Shown: piece by piece, positions 33,715 through 46,222 of the stretch
Layout: each line of letters opens with the position of its first letter
Numbering within the stretch: the first letter of the stretch is position 1
NCBI GenBank assembly: GCA_029931535.1
Contig: JAQPZY010001569.1
Span: 1,955,001 to 2,019,000, forward strand
Direction: 5' to 3'
DNA: 64,000 nt
From: Margaritifera margaritifera
Taxonomy: Eukaryota > Mollusca > Bivalvia > Unionida > Margaritiferidae
Translations under genes and position numbers: made by a program
Notes under the pieces: generated by a model
What the model was told of the DNA's origin: nothing
Database searches by the model: none
Seen by the model: the letters and a program-made list of their open reading frames with translations, nothing else

Positions 33715-33993
33715 ACAGTTGTCTAGAACTGAATACATTTTTGTCTTATTGACAAATGGTTGAAATACTGTTTCAATATTGACATAAAACAATTGCCTAG
33801 AACCGACTATATTTTTGTTTTATTGACAAGTGGTTGAAATACTGTTTCAATATTGACACAAAACAATTGTCTAGAACTGACCATATTTTTTGTCTTATTG
33901 ACACATGGTTGAAATACTGTTTCAGTATTGACATAAAACAATTGTTTAGAACTGACTACATTTTTCTCTTATAGACAAGTGGATCAAATACTG
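33715..33993. repeat. 74-bp tandem array, about 4 copies
   Basis: Units contain 'acaattgtctagaactga', 'atttttgtcttattgacaa' and TGGTTGAAATACTGTTTCAA. Copies differ at several sites, and the last is shortened. Confidence 0.93.
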
Positions 33994-35719
33994 TTTAATG
34001 TATTACATGTATGTGTCACCTATCCTTATGTCAATACAAAATAAACTAAAAAAAACCCAGCAACTACATCTTTTTCAGTGGATCACTTCAGTATTGAATT
34101 ATGCTAATTGAGGACAAATTTTTATTATAAAATAAGATTAGAATCAACAACCAATATGTACATTTTAATAACATTTTGTGGGTGGAATTGGAAAAGTGGT
34201 TGATTGCACTAATAAAATTGGCAAAGGATTGAGGTTGGAGAACCAGACTGACTGTCGTGAAATAAATAGCAAGCTATGATAAGAATGGATGCCTGCATGA
34301 AATTGAACCATTCAAAGTGCTTGGTTGCAATCAATATCACTGTTGAGTGGAATGTTTATAGTGCAGTTGTATATCTAAGAGGGTTGGTTTCTAATGGGCA
34401 CTAGAACTGCACTACTTCACCTCTCCTGCCTTCAAGATTATAAATGTAATCCTGTAGTTTTCCTATGACAAGTCCAAGGTGTCCACCTTGTAAATTGTTT
34501 CCTATGACAAGTCCAAGGTGTCCACCTTGTAAATTGTTTGAAGAAAAAAAATGAGGGTAGGCTTATCATTGTTGAAAACCATTTCTAAAATAAAAAGTTG
34601 CCCAAGTTTTGAAACACCTGGGAATGGACTATTATTACTTTATTTAACAAGGTTGACTTAGAACACAAATGTGTCTAGTCTGCCTTGAGGCTTTAGCTAA
34701 TCTTTTTGTCTATGTATTTATTTTATGTACATTTCTAATGGGCATGTGCAAGAATAGAAAGTTTCATACCTGGTAATGATGGGATATGTTAATATTAGGT
34801 CTTGAACATTACATTGTAAAACATTATGTTAAATACATCAATAATGATAGATGGTGATATATAATGCACATGTACAGAGATTTACCATATGACAATAACA
34901 CAGTAAGTATAACAAACTAAAATGAAGGAAGTCGTTAAAAATCATGTTTCAACATTTAACATATTTTTCTTTAAAACTTTCAACAGATTTTGCTACTTAA
35001 ACATGTGCGAACAAAGAATTCCATATCACTGTTCCAAAATATCTCAGTCTGCACCAACAATATTTTCTCCTATGAGAAAGAGATAGCCTCAAAAACATTT
35101 GTCAGAAAGGAGGAATGAGCTTATCAGCAGACAAAGATATCGTTAGTTTTTAACAAGAAGCTGGCCATGGCTTGCATGTCAAGTCTGCTTTCGACCTATA
35201 TTCCAAATATGAGTGTGGGACAAAATAGTTTTGGAACAAAAGGAAAGTGAAAAACTTTAACAAATATAAGGTTAATCTAGGGTGTGGAAGGTCATATAGA
35301 TGTGCATGTGGACAGACATACAGACATGAATACAGACACCAAAGTTATAGCTATGTCAAGCTTTCACTAAGGTGGGCATGACAAAAATGAGGGGTGGGTA
35401 TATCAACAGTCATGGGCTTTTATCATTGAATAAATATAGTAGACTGTTCATTGGATAAATTTGGTAGTCTGTTCAGTATTGGGTTTTGAAAATTTCATGT
35501 GACCTTGTGAGGTTGATTGTAAAGAAAATTACAGGAGTTTATGGTCACCCATGTCAGCCTAAAAACTCTTCCCTGTCACTAGAGGGCCACCCTAATTTAA
35601 TACATCAGGGTGCTGCAGGATGTGGTGTCTTGCTTGCAAACCATACTATGCTATACTCCTCCCTACCACCATCTGACTTGCAAAAGCTTTAACATGAAAC
35701 TTTCACAAAGAATCTTAAC
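33994..35719. other. intronic, small duplications only
   Basis: A 40-bp direct duplication (TTTCCTATGACAAGTCCAAG...) lies at 34458-34538. A short tract near 35300-35335 (GGACAGACATACAGACATGA) may mark the end of another pearl-like remnant. No exon supported. Confidence 0.45.
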
Positions 35720-36232
35720 ACTGATGCTGACTACAATACCATCATCATCACCTGAAAAGCAAAGCTGACTACTACACCATCATCACAGCCAGAAAAGTGA
35801 TACTGATGACATTACCATCATCACCAGAAAAGTGATGCTGACTACAACACCACCATCATCACCAGGAACATGATGCTGACTACAACACCATCATCACTGC
35901 CAGAAAAGCAAAGCTGACTACTACACCATCATCACCACCAAAAAAGCAAAGCTGACTACTACACCATCATCACAGTCAGAAAAGCAAAGCTGACTACTAC
36001 ACCATCATCACAGCCAGAAAAGCAAAGCTGACTACTACACCATCATCGCAGCCAGAAAAGTGATACTGATGACAATACCATCATCACCAGAAAAGTGATG
36101 CTGACTACAACACCACCATCATCACCAGGAACATGATGCTGACTACAACTACCATCATCACTGTCATAAATGCAACACTGCAACACTGTCATTGCCATGA
36201 GAAAAGTAGTACTGACTACAACACTATCATCG
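35720..36232. repeat. complex minisatellite, about 36-bp units
   Basis: Repeats of GACTACTACACCATCATCAC with 'agaaaag(c/t)aa(a/t)gctg' variants in a higher-order pattern. A block containing 'tgatactgatgac' occurs twice (about 35797 and 36061). Confidence 0.93.
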
Positions 36233-36585
36233 CCACATTGTTAAGTTGAAGCTCTCTTCCTAAACCCTTCCATCACAAAAGAGATAGTGGAACCAACTGC
36301 TATGAATATAAAAAAACACGCCCTGGCATGAAATAGCATGTTTGTCAAACTATACTTGTAAGTAATCATCATGCATGCTTCTGAAAATGTGATCAATAAC
36401 AAATACAATAAGAAAGAAAAACCCTGGCTCAGTGACCAATTTGTCTCAGGAATAATTGTATTGCCTTGATGTTGGCTGCTTTACAGTTGTTTCCTGCATT
36501 AAATAAGTCTGATGCAAAATGTATGGAAACTTTAATTTTTTCTTCATCCCTATGCTAAGACAAGAATGATATTATTGTTGTGCAT
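36233..36585. other. intronic spacer, nothing recognised
   Basis: AT-rich, no open coding frame. Confidence 0.4.
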
Positions 36586-36850
36586 TTTGTGGGGTTTAAT
36601 GCCATATATCAGCACATGATAGGCTATAAATGGTGGCCAGTATATTTGATGGAGGAAGAACCCGGGAAGACCCCAGGAAAAACCACAGACACACAGGAAG
36701 CTACGGGCAAACTTTCTCACATAGCCATGTTGGTGGAGCTGAGACTTGAACTCATTTGGGAAGAGGTGAGTTGTGAGTGATCTGTAAAGGCAAACGCCTT
36801 AGACCATTCGGCCACCCATGGCCTTAGACCACTTGGCCACCCAGGGCCCC
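36586..36850 (-). mobile_element. tRNA-derived SINE, family 1, inverted copy
   Basis: The reverse complement reads from a tRNA-like head (GTGGCCGAATGGTCTAAGGC) through 'acagatcactc', 'tgtgagaaag' and 'tatagcctatcatgtgctga' to 'atggcattaaacccca', parallel to 767-1003. The head is partly duplicated (a second TGGCCAAGTGGTCTAAGGCC in front). Point differences throughout show it is an older or diverged copy. Confidence 0.85.
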
Positions 36851-37029
36851 CAAGACCAGAATAAGGATATTCATACTCTTTGTTTACAGCACAAGTAGCT
36901 ATAAAGCAAATCTTACAATTAGTAATGATCATACTATGTACATGTACATACAATTAGTAATGATCATAGTATGTATATAAAATCAGTAATGACCATACTA
37001 TGTACATACAATTAGTAAAAAATTTTATA
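36851..37029. repeat. short tandem phrase 'attagtaatgatcatactatgtac'
   Basis: Three to four diverged copies of a unit of about 40 bp containing AGTAATGATCATA(C/G)TATGTA between about 36918 and 37018. Confidence 0.75.
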
Positions 37030-37262
37030 GACATGGAGACCTGTCTGTAAAGGACAATTAATGGACTATACAGATCTGTCCTTTATGGGCCAGTGTCCTT
37101 CATACAGAAATAACAAGATGTAAAGGACAATTACTGGACCACAAAAATCTGCTTTTTAGGGCAGGTGTCTTTAATACAGAAAAAAAATACATAAATGACA
37201 ATTAATGGACCGCAAAATTTGTCCTTTATGGGCAGGTGTCCTTCATATAGGAAATAAAAATT
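37030..37262. repeat. tandem units of about 85 bp, 3 copies
   Basis: Repeated order 'taaaggacaatta(a/c)tgga', 'tctgtcctttatgggc', 'aggtgtccttcatacag'. The 'tcctttatgggcaggtgtcc' wording resembles a transposon end but I could not set boundaries. Confidence 0.7.
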
Positions 37263-38173
37263 ATATTAACAAAACTACATAAACACTGTCCTTAATGAGC
37301 AGGTATATTGTATATGAAGATGTCCACCAAGAAAGGTGTCAATGTAACTTCTGAAGTTCTGTTGAAGAAGAAACAAAAAGTCTGAATTTAAAAAAGCTAT
37401 CATTCACATGTATATAGTTTGATTAGTGCAATCCTAATTAATAACAACAAAATAATAATTTAGCCATAAAACTCTGACCTTGTGAAATAATTGCCATCAT
37501 ACCTTAAAATTAAAAAATAACAATGGCGGAACTAACAATCTTAATATTGTAAATCTACTGAGAAAATGTAATTGAGCAGTCTAATACTTTAAAGCTACAT
37601 CTGGCCTCTCTGTCCTAAACTCTGCAGTTAGAGTAAAATATGTTACTCCAGACTTTGAAATCTTACTCAAAATTTACAAATCCAGCCTTCCGATTGGTCT
37701 GAATATTTTAAGTAAAGTTTTAGAATGGAGGTACCTAGTTTCCTCTGCTCTTAAGTCACTTGGATCTATAAATATTTAATGTTATAGAAATACTGTAATC
37801 ACATCTTTAAAGTTTCTTACCTTCCAAATTAAAATGTAAATAATAGTCTCTTTATAGAAATACACAGTAAATCAAACATCCAATATTGAGAATATATCCA
37901 ACTTTATGAAGTAAAACCTTTTCAATGGTTTACAGAGCTGACTTGCAAGTCTCTAAGAAATCTTTAAAATCCTGTTTAACATGTCAACTATTGACAAGAA
38001 GCTCCATACACTGCAATCCTAGTATGGACATATTTGAATTTGACAACAAAAGCCATCTTCAATTGCTGAATCCTATAGGGATGATCTAGCAACATCTTCC
38101 AGCATCATGTACAAGATGTAAAAAGAAAATGTTACAGTTATTGAATCAAGCACAAGATTTGACTTGTGCAATA
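37263..38173. other. intronic, nothing recognised
   Basis: AT-rich, with a slightly GC-richer patch at 37600-37760 that lacks a consistent open frame. Confidence 0.4.
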
Positions 38174-38325
38174 GATATGCTACTCTTTCTGCCAAAAATC
38201 AATATGGACTCCAAACCAAAGATTCACATTTCAAGAGGAGCATGTGATTCAAGGATTTTAGAGGGATCCTACCAGTCTTGTTGCTGGCACTGAAATGCAA
38301 TTTACGAATGCATCAATCAATTGGC
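38174..38325. repeat. unnamed dispersed repeat, copy 1
   Basis: Shares 'aaaatcaatat(g/c)t(a/g)gactccaaa', 'caaagattcac' and 'gcactgaaatgcaat' with 45785-45905 and 47985-48185, and more weakly with 39530-39690, all in the same orientation. Confidence 0.6.
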
Positions 38326-38773
38326 AATTTGATGACAATGTGAACAACTTAGGCACAAAGGGCACTATTGAATATGGCAATAGACTCCATGTTTGTGTTT
38401 ACTTAAAACTCTGAATCCATAATTTACTATCACATCAAGACTAGCATTTAACCAATCAGAAACCCAATTTAAATTTTGCTTGCTCATTTGAAGAGATGAT
38501 CGTCTATTTTCATTCTTTACGTCTTCGGACTACTATGATGGAAAAAGAAATCCCTCTAGACTGCATGTCATTTTTGTTTGAGGACTAAACATCTTTGTAA
38601 ATAGCATGTTTACATTTATTTCCAAGATTAAATCTGAGAAATTCTAGAATTATTGCAGTGGAAAATTTTTGGAAGGATCGGCAACAAGACCCAAGCAAAC
38701 CAAATGATTCTTGTCTATCCTGTAATTGTTATGACTCCAGACCCAGAGAAAGTCAAAGTAATGACTGAGCAAA
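38326..38773. other. intronic spacer, nothing recognised
   Basis: No coding or repeat structure identified. Confidence 0.4.
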
Positions 38774-39107
38774 TTCAAATGACTGAAAACAAAGGAAGCT
38801 CTCTTTAATTACAAATGACTGAAAACAAAGGAAACTCTCTTTAATTACAAATGACTGAAAACAAAGGAAGCTCTCTTTCATTACAAATGACTGAAAACAA
38901 AGGAAGCTCTCTTTCATTACAAATGACTGAAAACAAACGAAGCTCTCTTTAATTACAAATGACTGAAAACAAAGGAAGCTCTCTTTCATTACAAATGACT
39001 GAAAACAAACGAAGCTCTCTTTCATTACAAATGACTGAAAACAAACGAAGCTCTCTTTCATTACAAATGACTGAAAACAAACGAAGCTCTCTTTAATTAC
39101 AAATGAC
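38774..39107. repeat. 36-bp tandem array, about 9 copies
   Basis: Units contain AATGACTGAAAACAAAGGAA and 'gctctctttaattac'. Because 36 is divisible by three, a minus-strand frame of 143 codons stays open with a 12-residue period (ESFVCFQSFVMK), which I do not treat as a gene. Confidence 0.96.
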
Positions 39108-40129
39108 AAACCTACATAGGCTATTAAAACCTCTAATTCAAAAATTTGGAAATAAAAGACAACTGAAATTCTAACCTTGCACATTTGTAAGGTGGTATGG
39201 CATATTTTTTTTGTTTCTTAATTAAGACTGATCCAAAAAATTAAGCATTGAGAATACATCTGTAACTGAAACGAATTTGAAGGCCCTTACTTACAAATTC
39301 TCACTTGAAAAAAAGGACCTTTCAAAGAAATTCAGCTTTGTATTAACAAGATTTCTTCTTTCTTTCTTTGTGGAATCCTTTGTGTATATTACATGCACTA
39401 AAGATTATTATATGAAATACATATTAATTTGATCTATAGAAGCTTGATTTAGTAAACTCTTGCAAAGTCATGTGGAAGTTTTTTAAATAATCTGACAAAT
39501 ACTCAGCACTCTTGCTGATATACTTTTCTTCCCCAACAAAAATCAATAACAGGACTCCAAAATGAAAATTCACACTCAAAAATCAATAACAGGACTCCAA
39601 AATGAAGATTCACACTCAAAGATGACTGTGAAAATTAAGGCTTTTAGAGAGATTCTGTAGGATTGTGGATGATATCATAATAAAATCCATTAAACCATCA
39701 ATCAAACATAAAAGGATAAATTGTTACCAATCAGTTATATATGTAAACAGCATTGCAGATTTCCAAACACTGTGTAGACAAGCAGCAAGATTTAGGCATT
39801 GGGTTATCTTTATTAAATAATAGATAATCTACATATCTGTGAATTAAAATGAAACATTTTTTATTCCCATGTTTTAGCGAGGGATATTGTGAAACCCTGT
39901 TTGTTAATAACTGTACAGCATTTCCTAATTCACTGTCTGGAAATTCACCAAACTTCACGCATAGGTTGCCCATGTGATAACCATCAGTGAAAGGATTATA
40001 GTTTATGGACCAATCCAATGGTGTCCCTAGGAATAGGCACAAAGTCAATATTAAATAAAATGCATTTACTGTAACATTTTTTAAGTATTTTATTGACCAA
40101 ACCTTAAATGAACAGTCACAGCATGAGGA
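39108..40129. other. intronic, weak dispersed-repeat copy
   Basis: At 39536-39620 the phrase AAATCAATAACAGGACTCCA occurs twice, related to the dispersed repeat at 38174. A minus frame at 39731-40048 is discussed under rejected items. Confidence 0.4.
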
Positions 40130-40310
40130 GACATAAGATATGTCATGGATACTGGGTTACAATCCCTGGGTCAAGATTGGTTGATGAGAATATATAATGG
40201 ATACGGGGTTAAAACACCTGGGTCGAGGTTGGTGGGGGAAATATGTAATGGTTATTGGGTTACAACTCCTGGGTAAAGGTTGGTGGGGAAGATATGTCAT
40301 AAAAAGTGTG
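40130..40310. repeat. units of about 60 bp, 3 diverged copies
   Basis: Repeats of 'gatatgtcatggatactgggtta', 'cctgggtcaag(a/g)ttggt' with considerable divergence. Confidence 0.85.
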
Positions 40311-40914
40311 GGGATTTCCATTGGCAAACCATGAAAGCACCTCTAGTTTTTTTCCTGTTTACTTTTGCATACTGTCCAGTCCCATTACTTTAGCTCATTC
40401 TAATTAAGGTAGTCAGTTTTTGTAAAATCAACATTTACTGCAAAGCTTGAAATGACATCTTCATTATATTATGACATCATCTATGCAGCATCACTTGTTA
40501 CCTAAGTGTATTGTTATGCTGTATACTCTGGGAGAAACTGATGTAAAATGACATGTCTGTGACTTCTGTCTTTTATTAAATAATGAAAACACAAATGAAA
40601 ATCTTTAGTAATTTATGACCTGCCCTAAATTGGCCATTCTGGCTTTCTTTTTGGGGAAACTGATGTGATCTCAATAATTGTGTCATACTGAAAAATTCAT
40701 TCACCAATATATCCTTTTCTTTGTGTATTTGAAAAGATGAGTCATTCATCTGCAAACTTAATGAATTTTTTAAATACTCATGCAGCTATTATTTTATGGA
40801 CAATTAGTGACAGGGTCCTTTTTCTTATACTTTCTTATGTAATGACCCTTACTTGGGGATTGATTTTCATCTAAGAGTAATGCAAGAAAATGCACACCAA
40901 CAAATACATTATTT
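40311..40914. other. intronic, nothing recognised
   Basis: AT-rich spacer. Confidence 0.4.
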
Positions 40915-41319
40915 AAAGTGATTTTGGCTTGACTGGACCCTTAGCTATGTAAAAGTGATTTTGGCTTGACTGGACCCTTAGCTATGTAAAAGTGATTTTG
41001 GATTGACTGGACCCTTAGCTATGTAAAATGATTTTGGATTGACTGGACCCTTAGCTATGTAAAAGTGATTTTGGATTGACTGGACCCTTAGCTATGAAAA
41101 AGTGATTTTGGATTGACTGGACCCTTAGCTATGTAAAAGTGATTTTGGATTGACTGTACCCTTAGCTATGTAAAAGTGATTTTGGATTGATTGCACCCTT
41201 AGCTATGTAAAAGTGAATTTGGTTTGATTGCACCCTTAGCTATGTAAAAGTGATTTTGGATTGACTGGACCCTTAGCTATGTAAAAGTGATTTTGGATTG
41301 ATTGGACCCTTAGCTATGT
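40915..41319. repeat. 37-bp tandem array, about 11 copies
   Basis: Units contain AAAGTGATTTTGGATTGACT and 'ggacccttagctatgta'. One copy has lost a base near 41030; otherwise the array is very homogeneous. Confidence 0.97.
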
Positions 41320-42089
41320 TACAATTATCAGTTTTAAACATGTTTAATACTCCAACATTTCAACCTTTCAAAAAGTATGATAATGCAAAAGGTCTAAAGA
41401 CACAGAAAAAAAGTTCATGAGACAAAAAGAATCTTTCAACCAGGTATATAACAATGCCTTTTTTATGAAAGATTGATGATTTTGGGGAAGAAGAATAAGA
41501 AACTAACACCCAAAAGACATTCTTCTACAAAATAGTAATTTTCGAAGATTAATATAAATCCACCCAAATTCACATTTCCCTCTCTCCTAAAACAAAATCA
41601 GATTGAAGTGATTCTGGAGTAGTTTATTATCTACATGATTAGGTTTAAAATCCAGCTGAGCACACAAATGTATATTTATAATAAGTAATCTTTTAATTTT
41701 TGGATGACTGAATTCAGACAAATCTAATTCATTCAAGAGAAACCCAACTGTTTCAAAGGTGGCCCAAGTGTGCCTAATATTGCTCACCTTACACAAAGTG
41801 GTCTAAAAGGCATTTATTATATAAGAGCAATAAGGCAGGTACCTTGGAATTTGAAAGACACTCATGTCCAGATAATTTCTGAGTATTTGGTAGAAATTGG
41901 TGGTGTCTGGCACTTTTTTAAAAAATTTCTACTCTGAATAACTTCTGCCGCATTAGATGGTGCATTGGCATCTTTTGTATTAATGTAAAAGTGTTCCTGC
42001 TTGGACTCTGCCTATCACATTTGGTCAAATATGGGAATGCAGCTTTGGAGATAAGGTCATTCAGTGTATTTTTTTATATATATTAATAA
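41320..42089. other. intronic, nothing recognised
   Basis: No exon, no clear repeat until the array starts near 42090. Confidence 0.4.
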
Positions 42090-44560
42090 CAATAGCCATA
42101 CTTGATGGGGAACGAGTACCATTAGTTGATTTTCTACCTGACTGCTATGAAGACCACATCACTAATAATGGAGACACTTTGCATAGCATATTCTAAGGAA
42201 CAGTGAGTCCTACCTAGTTTGATCAAAGTTGGCTCAGCCATGCTGGAGACAGCTGGCTGGAAAAGAAGGACAAAAACAGGTTTTCTATCTGGTTGCTTTC
42301 AAAGCCACACCATTGCTGGGGGAGCCAACCTAGCAAAATATTTGGCAGAGCATATCCTAAGAATTGTTTAGACCAAGTTAAATCAAAACTGGCTCAGCTG
42401 TTCTGGAAAAAAAGCTTAAAATAGATTTTCCGCTTATCTGTTAAGGAAGTCACACTGTTGTTAGGGGAGCCATTCTAGACAAATATCTGGTAGAACATGT
42501 CCTTAGAATTGTTCCTACAAGGTTTAATCAAAATTGCCTTGGTCATTTTGAGATGAAGTTGATAAAAGGTTTTCAACATGGTTGCTACACAAGCCATACC
42601 ATTGCTAACAGTGTCAACCTACAGAAACATTTTATTGTGCATGTTGTTACGACTCTAGGTCTTAAAATAATGTAACAAAAAGAAAGTGAAACCAACAATG
42701 TATATAAAATCAACAAACAATTTATTTCCATGTAATTAAAATGAAAATTCAAAAAACACATACAATTTGTGAATTAAATTACAAATAATTCTAAATGTCC
42801 TAAACACAAGTCAGAAATTACAGAATGTTCCAAATGAATGAATGTTCCGAATGAATGAATAGTCTTGAATGTACTAATGTACCACAACAACAGTCTTGAA
42901 TGTCATGATGTACCACAACAATAGTCATGAATGTTATGATGTACCATAACGATACAATCCGGAATATCTTTGGGAATGCCCACAAATATCCAAAAGTCAT
43001 ATATTTAAATCCAAAGGTTAATGAGTACTTTATGGTAATTCCAATAGATGTTCAAATAAATAAATCCTTCCGAATTATGTCTACAGCACTACAGCATTAC
43101 AGCACAACTAAAACTCTAATCATAAAATGATTCCAAACAGTCTGATGATTCCAAACAGACTAATCATAAAAAACAGGAAAGTTTTTAACACAGGATTTTT
43201 AATTGGAATGATTATAATGCGTATCAAGTCTGTATTTATACGCATGTTCAAATAACTCACAATGCAAGAGAATATGCATCGATTTAGAGGATAATCCCCA
43301 AATTAGTTGTGTATAGTTGTGAATAATTGTCAACAACTCTGACCTTGAACTCAAAGGTCAGTAAATACCTTGTTGACATCTTAACCAAACTTAAAGTGTG
43401 ACTTACTATTTTACCGTATTTTAAAGTACAGTCATAGATCAAAAGTTTAGGCACTCATTATAGATTCTATATACATAACAATGTCCAAAGAAACATTCAT
43501 ACCAAGTTTGATCAAAATTGGCAGAGCTGTTCAGGAGAAGAAATTGAAAATAGGTTTTAAATATTCACTGCTATTGAATCCAAAACACTGCTCAAGGAGC
43601 CACCCTCAGCACAATTCTGGTAGAGCATGTACTTTGAAACATTCATACCAAGTCTGATCAAAATCGGCTCAGTTGTTCTGGAGATTAAGTTGAAAATATG
43701 TTTTTCATATGGTTGTTATGGAATCCACACTGTTGCTTGGGATGCATCCCAAACATAATTCTGGTACAGCATGTATTATTAACTTTCCTACCTATTTTGA
43801 TCAAAACTGGCTCAGCCATCATAGAAAAGAAGTCAAAAATATGTTTTCCATCTTGTTGCTAAGAAAGCCACGTGACTCTGGACACAACTCCGGTACAGCA
43901 TGCCCTAAGACTCATTCTTACTAAGTTTAAATAAAATTGGCTCAGCAGTACATTGGTTTTCCATATCATTACAATGACAGTCACAACATTAGTGGGGAAG
44001 CTACCCTGGACACAATTTTGATAAAGCATGTCCAAATAAACATTCATACCAAGTTTGATCACAATGATCTCAGCCATTCTGAAGAAGTCAAAAATAAGTT
44101 TTTCACCTGATTGCTAAGGAAGCCAAAACATTGCTAAAGACAGCCACCTATGAAACAATTTTGATTTAGCATGTCTTAAAAAATATTCCTACACCTGAGA
44201 AACTTTTGAAAAAAACAGGTTCTAAGAAATGCTCCAAACAAGATTGATCAAACTTAGCTCAGTCATTCTAGAGAAGTCAAAAATAGGTTTTCCACTGTTT
44301 GTTAAGGAAACCACACCATTGCTTAAGGAGCAACCCTGGACATAATTTTGATATAGCATGTCCTAAAAAATATTCCTACTAACTTTGATCAAAATTGGCT
44401 CAGTTGTTCTGGAGAAGAAGTTAAAAATAGGCTTGTCATATGGTTGCTCTGGAGCCACATCATTAATCTCAGATAGGAGAGCCACCAAGGACTTAATTTT
44501 GGCAGAGCAAAATTATAGCTGGTTCAACGGTTCTAGAGAAAAAGTTGCTGCCCCCTGCGG
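42090..44560. repeat. pearl-like array 2 (units of about 145 bp), split by a solo LTR
   Basis: Diverged units recur with 'tgatcaaaattggctcag', 'ttctggagaagaagtt', 'aataggttttc', 'ttgctaaggaagccac' and 'gagcatgtcctaagaa'. About ten units can be followed on both sides of the LTR at 42645-43480. No coding frame persists across units. Confidence 0.75.
42645..43480 (-). mobile_element. solo LTR of the same family as the 23707-26152 element
   Basis: It starts TGTTACGACTCTA and ends ACATAACA and shares 'aagaaagtgaaaccaacaa' and 'aatttatt(a/t)c' with the LTRs of the complete element. It is 836 bp long and more diverged. ATGT occurs on both sides (42641-42644 and 43481-43484) as a 4-bp target duplication. 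No internal region or second LTR adjoins it, so it is the product of LTR-LTR recombination. It sits inside pearl-like array 2. Confidence 0.85.
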
Positions 44561-45400
44561 ACTCGGGGATGTAGAATAGGTCTGATGTACCCTCCTGAAT
44601 ACTGTAAGAGGTGACTAATGCAGGCAATCTTTTTGCCCTGACATGTGTCCCATGATGATGTTCCACCTGAGAAGGTCTTGGATTTTTTAAAGAGTGTGGT
44701 TTATATCAAAAACTGGTCTTGGTATTTTAAGGATTTTATCCTTCTTTGGCTTTATCTTTGTGCTGTGTGCCTCTTTTGTGATATCTAAACTTACTTGGCC
44801 CTGTTTGTCTAGGATTGTGCTGATGTGCTATTAAACTATATGCATACATAAATGTACCACCTAGTTGCTAATGAACCACACCATTTTTGGGGGAGCCCCC
44901 AGACAAAATTTTTATAGAGCATGTCCTGAGAAATGTTCCTACTGATTGATCAAAATTGGCTTTGATGTTTTGGAAAAGTCAGTAGAAAATTTTGGTTGCT
45001 ATGAAGCCAAATCATTGATAGGGTAGCCACCCAGAACACAATTTTAGAAGTCCATGTACTAAAAAACATTCCTAACAAAGAAGGAAAAAAATGCTTTGCA
45101 TGTATTTCTTCTACCCCACAGTACTTCATGTGTGTATGGACATCAGTGTTGTCCCTTGTAAGAAATAATAGACAGATGTCTTTGCCCTTTTTCCACTGTC
45201 CCTTTGCAAGTTCAACCACAAAGCATTTCATTTATATTGATTGCTTTCTTACTGCATCATGCATTTTTGCTTTAGAAATACTAACAGCAGCATTTTGCAA
45301 TTACTGCCCAAAAATTGTGGAACCCATTATCCACCTTAAAGTGCCCCCATAGGGGAACTGCAACCTGCCTAACCAGGGACAACACTGGAAATAAAACTTT
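44561..45400. other. array remnants and an unrecognised frame
   Basis: From 44840 to 45070 there are further diverged units of array 2. The stretch 44541-44640 ('cggactcggggatgtagaa...', 'gaggtgactaatgcagg') looks like an interspersed repeat of a type I recall from molluscs, but I cannot name it. A minus frame at 44950-45231 is discussed under rejected items. Confidence 0.4.
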
Positions 45401-45640
45401 GCAAAGTTGATTACATAAACCACCAAAACCATAAATGATTAAATAAACCATCAAAACTATAGCTGACTGCATAATAAAACCCAAACTATAGCTCATTACA
45501 TAAATCACCAAATTCATAGTTGATTACATAAACCACCTAAACTATAAACCATAGTTGACCAAACAAACAAACGAAATCACAGATGATTCCATAAACCACC
45601 AAAACCAAAGCTGATAAAATAAATTACCAAAACCTTTAAA
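45401..45640. repeat. AT-rich minisatellite, about 27-30 bp units
   Basis: Repeats of 'aaaccaccaaaactatagctgattacat' variants, irregular length. Confidence 0.8.
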
Positions 45641-45784
45641 AAATTCCACATTCACCTGATTCACATAAAAATTGATTCCCTGTAACTTCATTCTAAGTAG
45701 TGTGGAAGAACTAAAAAAAAAGTCTAACAGATACTGAAGAACTAAGATATGACTACCAGTAGTGGGTAACAGATCTACCACTCT

Positions 45785-45905
45785 CGTCAGCCAGAAATCA
45801 ATATCTAGACACCAATACAAAGATTCATGTTCAATGAGAAGCATTGATTCAAGAGAGATGTTGTCAGAATCATAGGCCAGCACTGAAATGTAATCTTCTA
45901 CACCA
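45785..45905. repeat. unnamed dispersed repeat, copy 2
   Basis: Shares 'aaatcaatatctagacacc', 'caaagattca' and 'gccagcactgaaatg' with 38174-38325 and 47985-48185. Confidence 0.55.
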
Positions 45906-46135
45906 AATCAACCATTACTTTTTTTGCCAGTTACATTGGTTATCTGGGCCAGGTCAAGAGGGAGTTGTGATGGATGGATGATCAGTTACTTTAGCACATC
46001 TTAGCCCTGGGAATTAAACACAGAATGAATACTTAATCCATTGTATTTTATCCATGCAGGGCTTCCAATGGCAAATGAAAGAATAATGTATTCTGACTAA
46101 GACTTGCAACATTCTCTTTTGCTGCCCACTACAAA

Positions 46136-46136
<1 letters not shown>
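45906..46136. other. intronic spacer, nothing recognised
   Basis: A phrase 'gggagttgtgatggatggatgatcagt' recurs in diverged form near 51598-51645. Confidence 0.35.
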
Positions 46137-46169
<33 letters not shown>

Positions 46170-46222
46170 CATGATGATGATGATGGTGGTGGTGGTCATG
46201 ATGATGATGATGATGATGATAA
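46137..46222. repeat. (GAT)n/(GGT)n microsatellite
   Basis: Alternating GAT and GGT trinucleotide blocks, the GGT-containing block being repeated. Confidence 0.97.

Noticed and set aside
38753..39184. 143-codon reverse ORF with ESFVCFQSFVMK repeats
   Set aside because: Direct product of the 36-bp array; no splice context or flanking coding sequence.
39731..40048. Minus-strand ORF with IHRYVDYLLFNKDNP, similar to an RT motif C
   Set aside because: Only one weak motif, with the second aspartate replaced by Tyr; no other RT motif could be read nearby.
44950..45231. Minus-strand ORF with AKGQWKKGKDICLLFLTRDN and THMKYCGVEEIHAKHFF
   Set aside because: It looks protein-like and may be a transposon fragment, but I could not match it to any family and it lies among satellite remnants.
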